Assembly (NCBI GenBank): GCA_040119125.1
Contig: JBEDTR010000005.1
Span: 248,001-312,000, forward strand
Direction of reading: 5' to 3'
Source: Pacificitalea sp040119125
GTDB taxonomy: Bacteria; Pseudomonadota; Alphaproteobacteria; Rhodobacterales; Rhodobacteraceae
Length of the DNA: 64,000 bases
Below the pieces are notes generated by a model that ran no database searches, was not told the origin of the DNA, and saw only the letters and a list, made by a program, of their open reading frames with translations. Position numbers and translations under genes: made by a program. Positions 33,101-41,093 of the stretch are shown piece by piece (positions within the stretch are counted from its first letter, which is position 1; each line of letters begins with the position of its first letter).

Positions 33101-33850
33101 CTCGTCAATTGGTGCGGATTGGGATGCAGCGACGCTCTCAGTCACGGGACTTGGTGCAGCCTCCTCGGCGAGTTCCGGCTCGGCAGGGACAGCGGCGGTT
33201 TCCGCGCCATCATGCGCGGTTTCAGGGACCTCAGATGCGGCAGTGGTCTCAGGATCCAAATCGCTCGTTGAGACGCCTGCCTCGGTGTCAGCCCCCGCGC
33301 TGGCCCCGGTGACGGAGAGCACTTCCGCGTCGCGCTCGATCATGTCGCCTTCGGCAAGCTGGGCCTCTGCGGTTTTTGCCGGACCAAAGAACGGCTCACC
33401 GGGATAAGTCCCGCCTTCGGGCGCGGCAACGAAACTCAACGGCACGAAGCCATGTGCCGCAGCGAAGCTTTCGGCCTCATCCAGCGTTACACGCGCAACC
33501 ACGGCGATACGCAGGGTCTGCGGGTTGAGGGCATCCGCCTGCCAGTCATAGGCAAGATCCTCGACCCGGTAGGGGGTCGCGCCCTGCAATGCCTGACGCA
33601 CACTGTCTTCATCCGCGTCGCCCCCGCGGGCAGCGGTTTCGGTATAAAGCACCTGCGCATCGGGCAGCACCAGCTTCACCGTCAGCCCGGCCGGCTCCAA
33701 CTGCGCGGCCGTGTCACGCAACTGCTCCAGCTGCGCCTCCAGATCGGGGGCGTCGAAGCGCACGGAGCCGACCGGCAGCCAGCCAGCCCGGCTGCGATGC
33801 AGCAGCGCGATTTCGTCATTGCGGAGATCGAGAGCGAAGCGGGGTTTCAT
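30167..33850 (-). CDS. Large envelope-spanning protein: GspL/PilM-like N-terminus, disordered linkers, GspC/PilP-like C-terminus
   Basis: A 1227-residue protein. Residues 1-150 look like the actin-like cytoplasmic domain of GspL/PilM proteins (LVLPDAQVLYTET, QALQGATPYRVEDLAYDW, VVARVTLDEAESFAAAHGF). Residues 160-660 are acidic, Pro/Ala/Thr/Ser-rich and probably disordered. One membrane helix follows at about 662-687 (LLAALAACLVAALLLVALWAG), then another long Pro/Ala/Asp-rich stretch with repeated RP motifs (ARRPIARPGD, PRARPRSLQEA, PRDRPSNIAQI). The last 65 residues (GEVTLIGVFGTASNRRALVR, GRYVKVGVGDRVDGGQVAAI) resemble the GspC/PilP homology region. Similar proteins tend to be misnamed IF-2 because of composition. 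Single gene, divergent from the SIMPL gene. Function unknown. Confidence 0.7.
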   Translation of the reverse strand: MKPRFALDLRNDEIALLHRSRAGWLPVGSVRFDAPDLEAQLEQLRDTAAQLEPAGLTVKLVLPDAQVLYTETAARGGDADEDSVRQALQGATPYRVEDLAYDWQADALNPQTLRIAVVARVTLDEAESFAAAHGFVPLSFVAAPEGGTYPGEPFFGPAKTAEAQLAEGDMIERDAEVLSVTGASAGADTEAGVSTSDLDPETTAASEVPETAHDGAETAAVPAEPELAEEAAPSPVTESVAASQSAPIDEESQDPGPLVEPERELAESEVAEPELAEPATPFETADHARDLWAELDNPQSAEDDAAIADAPGNEASDTTAPDGTGDTPDTQSVDADSEVLSETSAETLAPPTDFAPVPTPDADSDTPLESLTSDTPDDQADTPAETATPDAAKVVPVVPIEPAPAITETPPVIPQSDSGQTIPPAPAVTFHSLRASRTEGGRMALPGTNADPDADSGTPQDAAPHASGDTAPRHNPSRPSVGTPHASDTARSSKLAAPIGGADGNKASPEAMARADRAALAAAAGFAAGAGRKAQTGRMASLRRRFGKADAPAPRAVQPPLDDSAGPVIGTPARAKRPAAAGPIPETNPAAFSPGLTAGTGGASVKSAGAAPAKSGAATAVSTTPASGGEATPEATQAQGATSKTGASEAGKSVFGARSAPRRSGRGLLAALAACLVAALLLVALWAGVLGEDERIAAVPPQAEAPAILDDGADEDSLDVASSDPLPDGINDAPLATTAPDIAGSDADLADPSGTDLAGADQPISPLPTLPDGTAVTDGGTSRVSDSLTADDLGVATDSQPERQAPGSRSDADLADINDPDLVGAPTEAELAARDVPDLPEAQRAYAATGIWQRPPERAAEPDDAPVDNAYLAAIDPSVGAHDAVALPPVQADVPMALPSDPAAPDQSFALDDAGRVAPSAQGTLSPEGVLIYSGSPAVTPPTRPGAEAIVPLDGVAATDGNATSPDADGPDADGLVAGDPSLPARRPIARPGDLGETAERTQLNGYTRDQLAGLQPRARPRSLQEAVAAATDDATDADASADPSDAVATAPDADMSDSALAVASSRQPRDRPSNIAQIVARTVAARPSQQAVAAAVASARQQAAVAPTATPAPAAAPARRAEPEEEDEPEPVAARNQTVQPNIPTRASVAASATVKNGIRMGEVTLIGVFGTASNRRALVRLPSGRYVKVGVGDRVDGGQVAAIGKSELRYVKNGRNLMLAMPSEG

Positions 33851-34009
33851 GCGAGAAACTTTACATCACGAGTGCGGGAGACCGTTAGCCTTCTGACGGT
33901 AACATTCTCTTTATAGCGGTAAACCGCCAATGAAAGCCATAACCCTATGCAGGCGGGTGTTTTCTCCCGCATGCGAGCTAGGCTCCCCGCCAAATCAAAG
34001 GAGATTGGT

Positions 34010-34786
34010 ATGATCGCGAACTTGCCCAATAAATTCATTTTCGCTGTGGCGATGACAGGCCTGAGCGCGAGCGTCGCTACGGGGTTTTCCGCAAATGTGG
34101 CGCATGCGCAAACAGCCACGCCGGTCACGGCCCCCGGCGCCGGGGCGCAGACGCCGGGCCGGGTGATCGTGCGCGGCGCCGGTGTGGTAAAGCGTGTGCC
34201 CGACATGGCGACCATCGTGATGGGCGTCGAGGAGCGGGCCGAAACCGCCGATGCGGCCCTGACCGCTGCGAATGAGGTGGGCGCTGCGATTCTGGAACGG
34301 CTGACCGCCGAGGGCATCGCCCCGCGCGACGTCCAGACATCGGGGCTGAGCCTGTCGCCGGAACGCCAAAGACCCCGCGACGACACCCAGCCGCCCGAAG
34401 TGGTCGGCTTCATCGCGACCAACCTTGTGACCGTGACGGTGCGGGATCTTGACCGGCTGGGGCCGCTCCTCGACACTGTGGTGCGCGGCGACGGGGCCAA
34501 CCGGTTTCAGCAACTGACCTTCGATCTGGCCGATCCCGCCCCCGCCGAGGAGGACGCGCGCATCGCCGCCGTGACGGAAGCGGGGGCGAAGGCCGAAACT
34601 CTGGCAGGGGCCGCCGGTGTCACGCTGGGACGGATCGTGGAAATCACCGAGGACAGCGCAGGTCGCCCGATGTATGCGCGCCAAGAAATGCGCATGGCCG
34701 ACAGCAGCGGCGTGCCCGTCGCCCCCGGTGAGATCGAGGTGCGTGTGGACGTCGGCATCACGTTCGAGATCGGCGCGGCTGAGTGA
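34010..34786 (+). CDS. SIMPL domain-containing exported protein (DUF541)
   Basis: A 258-residue protein with a signal peptide (residues 1-35, ending SANVAHA-Q) and a SIMPL/DUF541 domain: RVIVRGAGVVKRVPDMATIVMGVE, QTSGLSLSPE, VVGFIATNLVTVTVRDLDRLG, and the C-terminal IEVRVDVGITFEI. Family members are periplasmic or outer-membrane, form oligomers, and have been linked to oxidative or envelope stress. The ATG at 34010 has AAGGAG at good spacing; the frame from 33947 is not used. A long GC-rich hairpin follows the gene (34793-34833). Confidence 0.88.
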   Translation: MIANLPNKFIFAVAMTGLSASVATGFSANVAHAQTATPVTAPGAGAQTPGRVIVRGAGVVKRVPDMATIVMGVEERAETADAALTAANEVGAAILERLTAEGIAPRDVQTSGLSLSPERQRPRDDTQPPEVVGFIATNLVTVTVRDLDRLGPLLDTVVRGDGANRFQQLTFDLADPAPAEEDARIAAVTEAGAKAETLAGAAGVTLGRIVEITEDSAGRPMYARQEMRMADSSGVPVAPGEIEVRVDVGITFEIGAAE

Positions 34787-34792
34787 TTTGCC

Positions 34793-34833
34793 CGGGCGGG
34801 GCTGGGGGACGATGATGGCCCCGGCCCCGCCCG
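34793..34833 (+). terminator. Long GC hairpin after the SIMPL gene
   Basis: CGGGCGGGGCTGGGG (34793-34807) pairs along 15 bp (one T-G wobble) with the segment 34819-34833. No T-run follows, so it may act as a barrier to 3' decay or a factor-dependent stop. Confidence 0.5.
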
Positions 34834-34996
34834 ATGTCTCAGTGCAGCGAATGGGCATTGGCGGAGCAACTATGGCCTGCAATGCGCTTTTAAGGGCGTT
34901 TGCCGCCTGATTGTCGGCATGCGTGTCGCGGTGCTGACTGAAACGCAGTTAACCGCTGGACTGTAGACCACCCGAGGCGCAGCGCAGCCATAACGG

Positions 34997-35548
34997 CTAG
35001 GACGCACCTGCGCCCGGCTCTGTTCCCAAATCCAAACCAGCATGGGCATAGCTTGCCCGGCCTTCGCGGGGCTGGCCGATCACGCTGAATGATCCGTCGC
35101 TTTCAAGGATTACCGCCGCCACATCATCCGGATCAGGAGTGCCCGAGCCACGGATAATCGTTTCCAACTCGGCTTGCGTCACCCGCTCCTCACGCATCGC
35201 GGCGGGGAGGAAGCTCCCCTCGTGCATCAACAGGCGCGGCTCAGAACGCACCAGACCGGCGATCCGACGCGACCGGACCGAGGCAAAGGCCACGATGAAT
35301 TGCAGACCGATCAAGGTCAGAAAGGCAGTCACCCCCTCAGCCAAAGCCACGCTTTCCGACAGGAGGATCGTCGCCAGGATCGAGCCCAGCGCCACCGTCA
35401 CCACCAGATCGAATGCGTTGAGCTTCGCCAATGTGCGCTTGCCCGACACCCTTAGTGACACGACCAGCGCGCCATATCCGAGCGTTCCGACGATCAACGT
35501 GCGCAGGATGTCCGTCCACCCGTGAAACAACATCTCCGAAAAATCCAT
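34997..35548 (-). CDS. YetF/DUF421-domain membrane protein
   Basis: A 183-residue protein with three N-terminal membrane helices (about residues 14-32, 42-58 and 62-82) and a cytosolic YetF domain: SGKRTLAKLNAFDLVVTVALGS is the family hallmark (S-G-K-R, then N-x-F-D), followed by EPRLLMHEGSFLPAAMREERVTQAEL and DVAAVILESDGSFSVI. Function is unproven; such proteins are widespread and associated with stress or spore membranes. The ATG at 35548 has GGAGG six bases upstream and is preferred to 35644. Confidence 0.87.
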   Translation of the reverse strand: MDFSEMLFHGWTDILRTLIVGTLGYGALVVSLRVSGKRTLAKLNAFDLVVTVALGSILATILLSESVALAEGVTAFLTLIGLQFIVAFASVRSRRIAGLVRSEPRLLMHEGSFLPAAMREERVTQAELETIIRGSGTPDPDDVAAVILESDGSFSVIGQPREGRASYAHAGLDLGTEPGAGAS

Positions 35549-35681
35549 CACAGGCCTCCATTCCGGCACCAACGCGGCGCGAGGCGCGGTGTTCCGGTCG
35601 GTGTTTGGGTCGGCCTGCGGGACGGCCTTCGGGACCGTCTGCATTACGATGATTGGACGAGCATTTGCGGTCGTGGGTCAG

Positions 35682-36689
35682 TTAGCGAAGCCAGAGGTTA
35701 TTTTTCTTCAGTTGGTTGCGGATCATGCGTTCGCGCGGGGGCAGATCGGAGCGGTCGAACATCGCGCGGGCTTTGTCACCCTTGTTCTGAAATATCATGC
35801 GCTTGAACGGCTCGTATTCCTTTAACACCTTCTTAACCCGGTTCGGGGCGGAGACGGTTTTCAGCACCTCGACCGCGCGGTCGCTTTCCCGTGCAAAAAG
35901 CAAGGGAAGCACCCGCCAATGGCAGCTTACATCGCCGTCCAGCCCATCCAGTTCCGGGCCGGGACGGCCGCCACCCAATGCGTGGATCACCAGCGGCAGC
36001 GCGACCTGATCGAGCCACGGGTCAAGCGACTGGCACACCAGCGCGTCGGGCGGATCATCGCGGATCTCGCGGGCATAACGGGCAAAGAGCGCATGAAACT
36101 TGGCCGGGTCGCTGTAATAGAACCAACCGGCGTTAAAATAGAGATAACGCTCCCAATATTCGTCAGGCTGGCCGCGATCGAGGCTGCCGTCGTAATCCAG
36201 CCCGAAGCGGTCGTAGAGGGATTTCCAGATCTCACCATAGCCCGGCCCGTAGAGTTCGATTTCGGGCCACGTCCCCTCGCGCCGCATCGACGCCGAAGGC
36301 CGGTCGAAATCAAACGCCACTTCGCTGAGCGGGCTGGTAATAAGTGTGTCCGTGTCGAAAAAGACGAACGGTTCCCCCTCGGGCAGCAGTTTGAGCGCCT
36401 CGATCTTATTGCCGTAAGGGTAGGCCTCGCCAAAGATTTCGGATGTGAAGCCATGCACCTCGGCGCCTAACTCCTGCAACATCGCAGCCGCCTGCCCCGT
36501 GATGCCGGGATCGAAGGACCATAAGGGCCCGGCTTCGGGCACAGCCACGATCAGCCGCCCCGCAAATCCCGGATCGCTGTGGCGCAGCGAGGCCGCGAAT
36601 AGCACTGCCTCGTATTGCAGACGCCCCCCCTGCGCGACGATCAGAATGTTGAAGGGCTGACCCGCAAGGGCGGAAGCTTTGGCACACAT
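35682..36689 (-). CDS. Glycosyltransferase-like protein with a DxD motif
   Basis: A 335-residue protein that resembles GT-A glycosyltransferases: an N-terminal Rossmann-like strand (FNILIVAQGGRLQYEAVLFAASLR), a metal-binding DxD in PFVFFDTDTLITSP near residue 115, an acceptor-side block (YLYFNAGWFYYSDPAKFHALF) like that of GT8/GT24 enzymes, and a basic C-terminus (RNQLKKNNLWLR). No signal peptide or membrane helix. Sugar and acceptor are unknown. The start at 36689 (MCAKASAL) lacks a strong ribosome-binding site; the frame is open to 36842 but that part is Arg-rich and unlike protein. It stands alone. Confidence 0.68.
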   Translation of the reverse strand: MCAKASALAGQPFNILIVAQGGRLQYEAVLFAASLRHSDPGFAGRLIVAVPEAGPLWSFDPGITGQAAAMLQELGAEVHGFTSEIFGEAYPYGNKIEALKLLPEGEPFVFFDTDTLITSPLSEVAFDFDRPSASMRREGTWPEIELYGPGYGEIWKSLYDRFGLDYDGSLDRGQPDEYWERYLYFNAGWFYYSDPAKFHALFARYAREIRDDPPDALVCQSLDPWLDQVALPLVIHALGGGRPGPELDGLDGDVSCHWRVLPLLFARESDRAVEVLKTVSAPNRVKKVLKEYEPFKRMIFQNKGDKARAMFDRSDLPPRERMIRNQLKKNNLWLR

Positions 36690-37366
36690 GAGGTTCACAT
36701 CGGCTATGGCGGCAGGTTGCCCTAAGCCATGCCCATCTTTGCGCCAAAACGGAACCCGGCGGGGCGATTTTTTATCGCCAGCGATCCCTGCCCCCATGCG
36801 TCGAACGGCGCGGCCACAGGGTATTTTGCGCGTTGCGCGCACTGAGTTAGGCGCGATACACGGAATATATACGTTTGACGGTCAATTCTGTGGGCGCCGT
36901 CGGTCTGCCCCCCATTGACCCAAACGGCTCTTGCCCGCATTCTGAGGCAGGAAAGACGGGGCGGGTGCCGTTTTCCCTCCGGCGTCCGCTCCGATTCATC
37001 ACGGCAATATCCGCCCGCCCCCGCCGTCACACGACGCGGCGGCGGGCGGGTTATTTGACGGATCAGGGCGCTGTCAGCCCGGCTTCGGACGCTCTGACGG
37101 ATTTCGTTAGCGCTTTGCCTTTCAAGGGCCGTCCTGAGCGGTGGGGCGATCTTGGCCCTGCCCTATCCCGATATCGACTGGCAGGTGATCTCATCGCGTG
37201 GCGCGGCGTCTTTCTCTATTGCGTGGAGACTCAGGCCTGCTGTGCTTGCCCGCACGTACATTCGACATGAGCCTGAAAGATGCGCGGAGCCAAGACATCC
37301 GACGTGACCTGAGAGCTGACATGATGAGAGAGCGTCGGGTTCACCACGCGCCCCGCAAGGGGGTGG
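36690..37366. other. Non-coding stretch before tRNA-Tyr
   Basis: About 680 bp without a supported gene. It holds a very GC-rich imperfect hairpin (37011-37028 with 37033-37050) followed by TTATTT on the plus strand, with no gene upstream on that strand. The rest shows neither family-like reading frames nor recognisable RNA. Confidence 0.4.
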
Positions 37367-37450
37367 TGGTGGGCGACCCTGGAATCGAACCAGGCGTGGG
37401 TCTCCCCGGCGGAGTTACAGTCCGCTGCCGCACCTTGCAGCACGTCGCCC
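37367..37450 (-). tRNA. tRNA-Tyr (GTA anticodon)
   Basis: An 84-nt class II tRNA with encoded CCA. The acceptor arms are GGGCGAC and GTCGCCC; the anticodon loop CTGTAAC gives GTA; the long variable arm expected of bacterial tRNA-Tyr is present; the T loop is GGTTCGATTCC. The discriminator base is A. Confidence 0.97.
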
Positions 37451-37461
37451 GACGCTGGGGG

Positions 37462-37490
37462 TGAATAGCCAAGCCGCCTGAGAGGGTCAA
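37462..37490 (-). promoter_or_regulatory. Sigma-70 promoter of tRNA-Tyr
   Basis: TTGACC (complement of 37485-37490), a 17-bp spacer, then TATTCA (complement of 37462-37467), with the tRNA 5' end 11 bp further on. The close match is notable in a group where -10 elements are often weak. Confidence 0.75.
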
Positions 37491-37638
37491 CAGGAAATTC
37501 CTTGCGCTTTCCGCTCGATTTGCCCAAGGCGGGCCAAGCATCGCCGCGACGTGGCGTGAGCCGGGCATCTTCAGGCCCGGACAGACATCCAAAGACGCAA
37601 TACCATCCGCCGAACCGACGAAAGCAGGGGCCAAGACC

Positions 37639-38493
37639 ATGAAGAAACCGACCTGGGTCATCGACAAGGAACGCGCCCGCCGCGCTGCCGCCGCCGAAAC
37701 CGTTTGGCTGTTCGGGCTGCACGCGGTGCGCGACGCGCTGATGAACCCGCGCCGGGAACGGCTGCGGCTGGTGCTGACGCGCAACGCGGCTGACAAGCTG
37801 GGCGATGCGGTCGCGGCATCGGGGATGGAGCCGGAGATTTCCGACCCGCGCAAATTTTCCGCCCCCCTCGACCCCGGCTCCGTGCATCAGGGCGCGGCGC
37901 TGGAGGTGAAACCGCTGGATTGGGGACCGCTGGAGGAATTATGCGAACCGGGGCTGGGCGCGCCGCGTCTGGTGCTGCTGGACCGGGTGACCGATCCGCA
38001 TAACGTGGGCGCGATCCTACGCTCCGCCGAGGTGTTCGGCGCGCGGGCGGTGATCGCCCCGCACCGCCATTCCGCCCCCGAAACAGGGGCGCTGGCAAAA
38101 ACTGCATCCGGCGCGCTGGAACGTCAGCCCTATCTGCGGGTCAAGAATTTGGCCGACACGATGGAGCGGTTGAAGAAGCTGGGTTACACATTCTACGGGC
38201 TGGATGGCGAAGCCGAAACCCCGCTAGGGCAGGCTGCCGCGCCGGTGGCCGATCTGCCGCTGGGTCTGGTTCTGGGGGCCGAAGGTCCCGGCCTGCGCGA
38301 GCGCACCAAGGAAACCTGCGACAAGCTGGTGCGGATCGAGTTCGCGGCTGGCTTCGGGTCACTGAACGTGTCGAATGCGGCAGCCGTCGCCCTATATGCC
38401 ACCCGGGTGACATCGCCCGAGGGCGAGAGCCAAGCCGAGGTCGAGGCGGTAACGGATGCCGTGCCTGACGCGCCACAGGGCGAGGCGGAGTAA
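37639..38493 (+). CDS. rlmB: 23S rRNA (guanosine-2'-O-)-methyltransferase RlmB
   Basis: A SPOUT-class (TrmH family) methyltransferase that 2'-O-methylates a guanosine in 23S rRNA (G2251 in E. coli). After a basic leader, the substrate-binding domain (residues about 22-100) begins VWLFGLHAVRDAL, and the knotted SAM domain carries the three motifs: LDRVTDPHNVGAILRSAEVFG, GLVLGAEGPGLRE, and FGSLNVSNAAAVALYATR. Length 284 is within the family range. It is divergent from tRNA-Tyr. Confidence 0.93.
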   Translation: MKKPTWVIDKERARRAAAAETVWLFGLHAVRDALMNPRRERLRLVLTRNAADKLGDAVAASGMEPEISDPRKFSAPLDPGSVHQGAALEVKPLDWGPLEELCEPGLGAPRLVLLDRVTDPHNVGAILRSAEVFGARAVIAPHRHSAPETGALAKTASGALERQPYLRVKNLADTMERLKKLGYTFYGLDGEAETPLGQAAAPVADLPLGLVLGAEGPGLRERTKETCDKLVRIEFAAGFGSLNVSNAAAVALYATRVTSPEGESQAEVEAVTDAVPDAPQGEAE

Positions 38494-38495
38494 TT

Positions 38496-38513
38496 TGTGA
38501 TATTCATATCACA
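38496..38513. promoter_or_regulatory. Perfect inverted repeat just after rlmB
   Basis: TGTGATATTCATATCACA has 8-bp arms around TC, starting 3 bp after the rlmB stop. It looks like a dimeric-regulator site. The TGTGA/TCACA ends recall CRP, but the spacing is 8 instead of 6, so I do not name a regulator. Confidence 0.45.
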
Positions 38514-38580
38514 TGCAAGAAAATAATCACACATTGGTGAGGGGGCTTGGAGAATTATCCACAGCCGCTAAATGATCTTA

Positions 38581-38671
38581 CAGGAGGCGCGGACACGGAA
38601 CGTTCGTGCTTCACTTCACTGTCCCTCGTTCCGTAACTTTGCGCCCGGTCTTTGCACCGGGCGCTTTTTTT
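38581..38671 (+). ncRNA. Candidate small RNA between rlmB and the CoA-binding gene
   Basis: A promoter-like pair, TTGGAG (38547-38552) and TAAATG (38569-38574, 16-bp spacer), precedes a segment with an 8-bp stem (ACGGAACG 38595-38602 with CGTTCCGT 38627-38634) and a strong intrinsic terminator. The 91-nt unit has no plausible reading frame, while the terminator lies too far from rlmB (about 150 bp) to be clearly its own. It may instead be the rlmB 3' UTR. Confidence 0.35.
38641..38671 (+). terminator. Intrinsic terminator upstream of the CoA-binding gene
   Basis: GCGCCCGG (38641-38648) pairs with CCGGGCGC (38657-38664), followed by seven T residues. Confidence 0.88.
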
Positions 38672-38717
38672 CGCGTGCCTCTCTGGTTCTCAGACGGGAC
38701 CGCTCCAAATATCCCCC

Positions 38718-39140
38718 ATGAGCCGAAATACAGACACAGACCTGACCGAGCTGCTGCGCAGCGTGAAAACCATCGCTGTCGTGGGCTGGTCGCCCAATCC
38801 GGGGCGTGCGTCGAACTCCGTCGCGCGGTTTCTGGCGACACATGGCTACCGTGTGGTGCCGGTCAATCCGGGCCATGCCGGGAAGAAAGTGCTGGGCGAA
38901 ACCGTCGTCGCACATTTGTCGGATATCGATGGGACGGTCGACATGGTCGACATTTTTCGCCGGTCTGAAAAGGCGGGCGAAGTGGTGGATGACGCGCTGC
39001 AATATCTCGACGGGTTGCAGGCCGTGTGGATGCAGTTGGGCGTGGTGGACGATGCCGCTGCCGACCGCGCGCGGGCGGCCGGCGTGAAGGTTGTCATGGA
39101 CCGTTGCCCGGCAATCGAGATCCCGCGTCTGGGGCTGTAA
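38718..39140 (+). CDS. CoA-binding domain protein (YccU family)
   Basis: A 140-residue Rossmann-fold protein of the CoA_binding_2 family: VKTIAVVGWSPNPGRASNSVARFL binds the nucleotide, GYRVVPVNPGHAGKKVLGE and VDMVDIFRRSE follow, with the C-terminal VVMDRCPAIEIPRL conserved in YccU-like proteins. It binds CoA or acyl-CoA in crystal structures of relatives; the role in the cell is not known. The ATG at 38718 begins the conserved region; the frame from 38652 reads back into the terminator. Confidence 0.9.
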   Translation: MSRNTDTDLTELLRSVKTIAVVGWSPNPGRASNSVARFLATHGYRVVPVNPGHAGKKVLGETVVAHLSDIDGTVDMVDIFRRSEKAGEVVDDALQYLDGLQAVWMQLGVVDDAAADRARAAGVKVVMDRCPAIEIPRLGL

Positions 39141-39179
39141 CGCTTCTGCGTGGCCCCCGGCGCTTTGCGCGCCGCCTGC

Positions 39180-40187
39180 TCAGATCACCTCTTCTCGTTC
39201 AATCATTCCGGCATGACAGGCCACTGCGCTACGGATCACGCCGATTGCCAGTGCGCCGCCGCAGCCTTCGCCCATGTTGAGCCCCAGCGACAGCAACGGC
39301 TCCAGCCCGAGCTTTTGCAACAGCAAGCCCTGCCCCGGCTCGGCCCCCTGCTGTCCCGCGACGACATGGTCAATTGCCGTGGGGTCGATGGCGGCAAGCA
39401 CCGCCGCCGCCGCGCAGCAGGCATAGCTGTCGAGGATCACCGGCGTGCCCTGCGCCCGGGCAGCCACGATTGCGCCGGTCATGGCGGCAATGTCGCGCCC
39501 GCCGAAGCCGCGCAACACTGCCAGCGGATCGGCAGACGTAATGCCGGGCTGCTGGCGCAACGCGGTGTCAACAAGATCGACCTTGCGCGCCAATGCAGCG
39601 TCATCCATCGCGCCGTCCTTGCCGACCCATTGCGCCGGATCACCTCCGTGCAGCGCTGCGGCCATTGTCGCGGCACAGGTCGTGTTGCCCACCGCCATGT
39701 CACCGGGCACCAGCAGATCGGCATGCGGGTTCACCGCGTCCCACCCACGGCGCAACGCGGCCAGCAGTTCTTCGTCGCTGAGCGCAGGCCCGGTCGAGAT
39801 GTCAGCACTGGGTTGGTCGAGGTCGAGTTCCACCAACTGCAACATCGCCCGCACGGATTGCGCAAGCTGGTTGATCGCCGCGCCACCCAGCGCGAAATTC
39901 TCAACCATCTCATGGGTGGCCGCGGCACGATGCGCAGAAATGTCCCGCTCGGCCACACCATGGGTCGCGGCAAAGATCACGATTTGCGGCTGATCGACGA
40001 CCGGCACTTCGCTGCCGCGCCAGCCCGCATACCAGATCGCCAGATCCTCCATCCGGCCCAAGGCGCCCACTGGCTTCACCAGCCGGGCATTGCGGGCACG
40101 AGCGGCCTCAAGCGCATCGAGATCGGGGCCGGGCAATTCGGCGATCAGGCTGCGAAATGCGTCGAGCGTCTGGAATGGCGCGGTCAT
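39180..40187 (-). CDS. cobT: Nicotinate-nucleotide--dimethylbenzimidazole phosphoribosyltransferase
   Basis: CobT activates dimethylbenzimidazole to alpha-ribazole phosphate for the lower ligand of cobalamin. The 335-residue product has the family marks KPVGALGRMEDLA, ATHGVAERDISAH, PGDMAVGNTTCAATM and the catalytic Glu in LGLNMGEGCGGA near the C-terminus. The ATG at 40187 (MTAPFQTL) with AGAGGAA upstream is preferred to the frame from 40289. The other lower-ligand genes (cobS, cobC) are not in the window, and I saw no cobalamin riboswitch upstream. Confidence 0.94.
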   Translation of the reverse strand: MTAPFQTLDAFRSLIAELPGPDLDALEAARARNARLVKPVGALGRMEDLAIWYAGWRGSEVPVVDQPQIVIFAATHGVAERDISAHRAAATHEMVENFALGGAAINQLAQSVRAMLQLVELDLDQPSADISTGPALSDEELLAALRRGWDAVNPHADLLVPGDMAVGNTTCAATMAAALHGGDPAQWVGKDGAMDDAALARKVDLVDTALRQQPGITSADPLAVLRGFGGRDIAAMTGAIVAARAQGTPVILDSYACCAAAAVLAAIDPTAIDHVVAGQQGAEPGQGLLLQKLGLEPLLSLGLNMGEGCGGALAIGVIRSAVACHAGMIEREEVI

Positions 40188-40298
40188 GGGCGGGGAGGTT
40201 CCTCTTGTCTCGTGGAGCGGCGACGGACGCCGCCGTGTCTGGCTGATGATAGGGGCGCGTCCGCAATTGGGAAGCCCCGCGCCGTGCATCCCTGCTGC

Positions 40299-40859
40299 TC
40301 AGCCCTCCGACCGGGCGGCTGTTTCACGTGTAGCAGGCGGGGTGGCGGCATCGTTCAACTGCCGCTGTAGAAACACGAGGTCGAGCCAGCGTCCGAATTT
40401 CGCGCCGACCTGCGGCATGCGTCCGCACTCGACGAAACCCAGCCCCTTATGCAGCCGGATGGAGGCAACATTGCCCGCCTCGACCGCCCCCACCATGACA
40501 TGCAGATCGGCGGCGCGCGCCTCCTCGATCAGCGCGGCAAGCAGAACGCGCCCCAGACCGGCGCCGCGTGCGCGCGCATCGACATAGACCGAATGTTCGA
40601 CCGTATGGCGAAACCCCTCAAAGGGGCGCCACTCGCCGTAGGAGGCATAGCCCGCCACCGAATCCCCCGCATCCACCGCCACGAGGACGGGAAACCCGCG
40701 CGCCTGCCGCGCGTCCAGCCAGGCGCGGCGACCCTGCGCATCGGTGCGGGTTTCATTCCAGATGGCAGTGCCGTTTTCGACCGCGTCATTATAGATCGCG
40801 GCCAGCGCATCGGCATCGCGCGCCGCGGCGTGGCGCAGGCTGTAGGCGGGGGAAGTCAT
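40299..40859 (-). CDS. GNAT N-acetyltransferase, phosphinothricin-acetyltransferase-like
   Basis: A 186-residue GNAT enzyme of the Pat/Bar/MnaT group: YNDAVENGTAIWNE, FPVLVAVDAGDSVAGYASYG, the strongly conserved EHSVYVDARARGAGLGRVLL (acetyl-CoA loop RxxGxG), and KFGRWLDLVFLQRQL. Relatives acetylate phosphinothricin, methionine sulfone/sulfoximine or L-amino acids. The start at 40859 (MTSPAYSL) is used; upstream residues are unlike the family. It lies 111 bp upstream of cobT on the same strand and may share its transcript. Confidence 0.9.
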   Translation of the reverse strand: MTSPAYSLRHAAARDADALAAIYNDAVENGTAIWNETRTDAQGRRAWLDARQARGFPVLVAVDAGDSVAGYASYGEWRPFEGFRHTVEHSVYVDARARGAGLGRVLLAALIEEARAADLHVMVGAVEAGNVASIRLHKGLGFVECGRMPQVGAKFGRWLDLVFLQRQLNDAATPPATRETAARSEG

Positions 40860-41093
40860 CGGGTCTGGCACTCCGGTCTGGCGCGGGAAGGGGGAGCAAA
40901 GGCGCCTCTTCGCGCCCTGCAATCCCGGCGTTTTTGCCGCGCGTTTTCAGGCAATGCAAAAAGATTTGAAAAACTTGCGTCACCGGCGGAACCGCAGGTC
41001 GCCGGTCGGCATTACATATCCGACAGCCCGGTGCATCCCCTTGCCGGACCTGTCCTGTCCCTGGCTGCGGGCGGCCTAATGCCCAACATCCCC

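Noticed and set aside
38496..38513. CRP/FNR-class binding site
   Set aside because: TGTGA and TCACA ends fit CRP, but they are 8 bp apart where CRP needs 6, and the FNR half-site TTGAT is absent.
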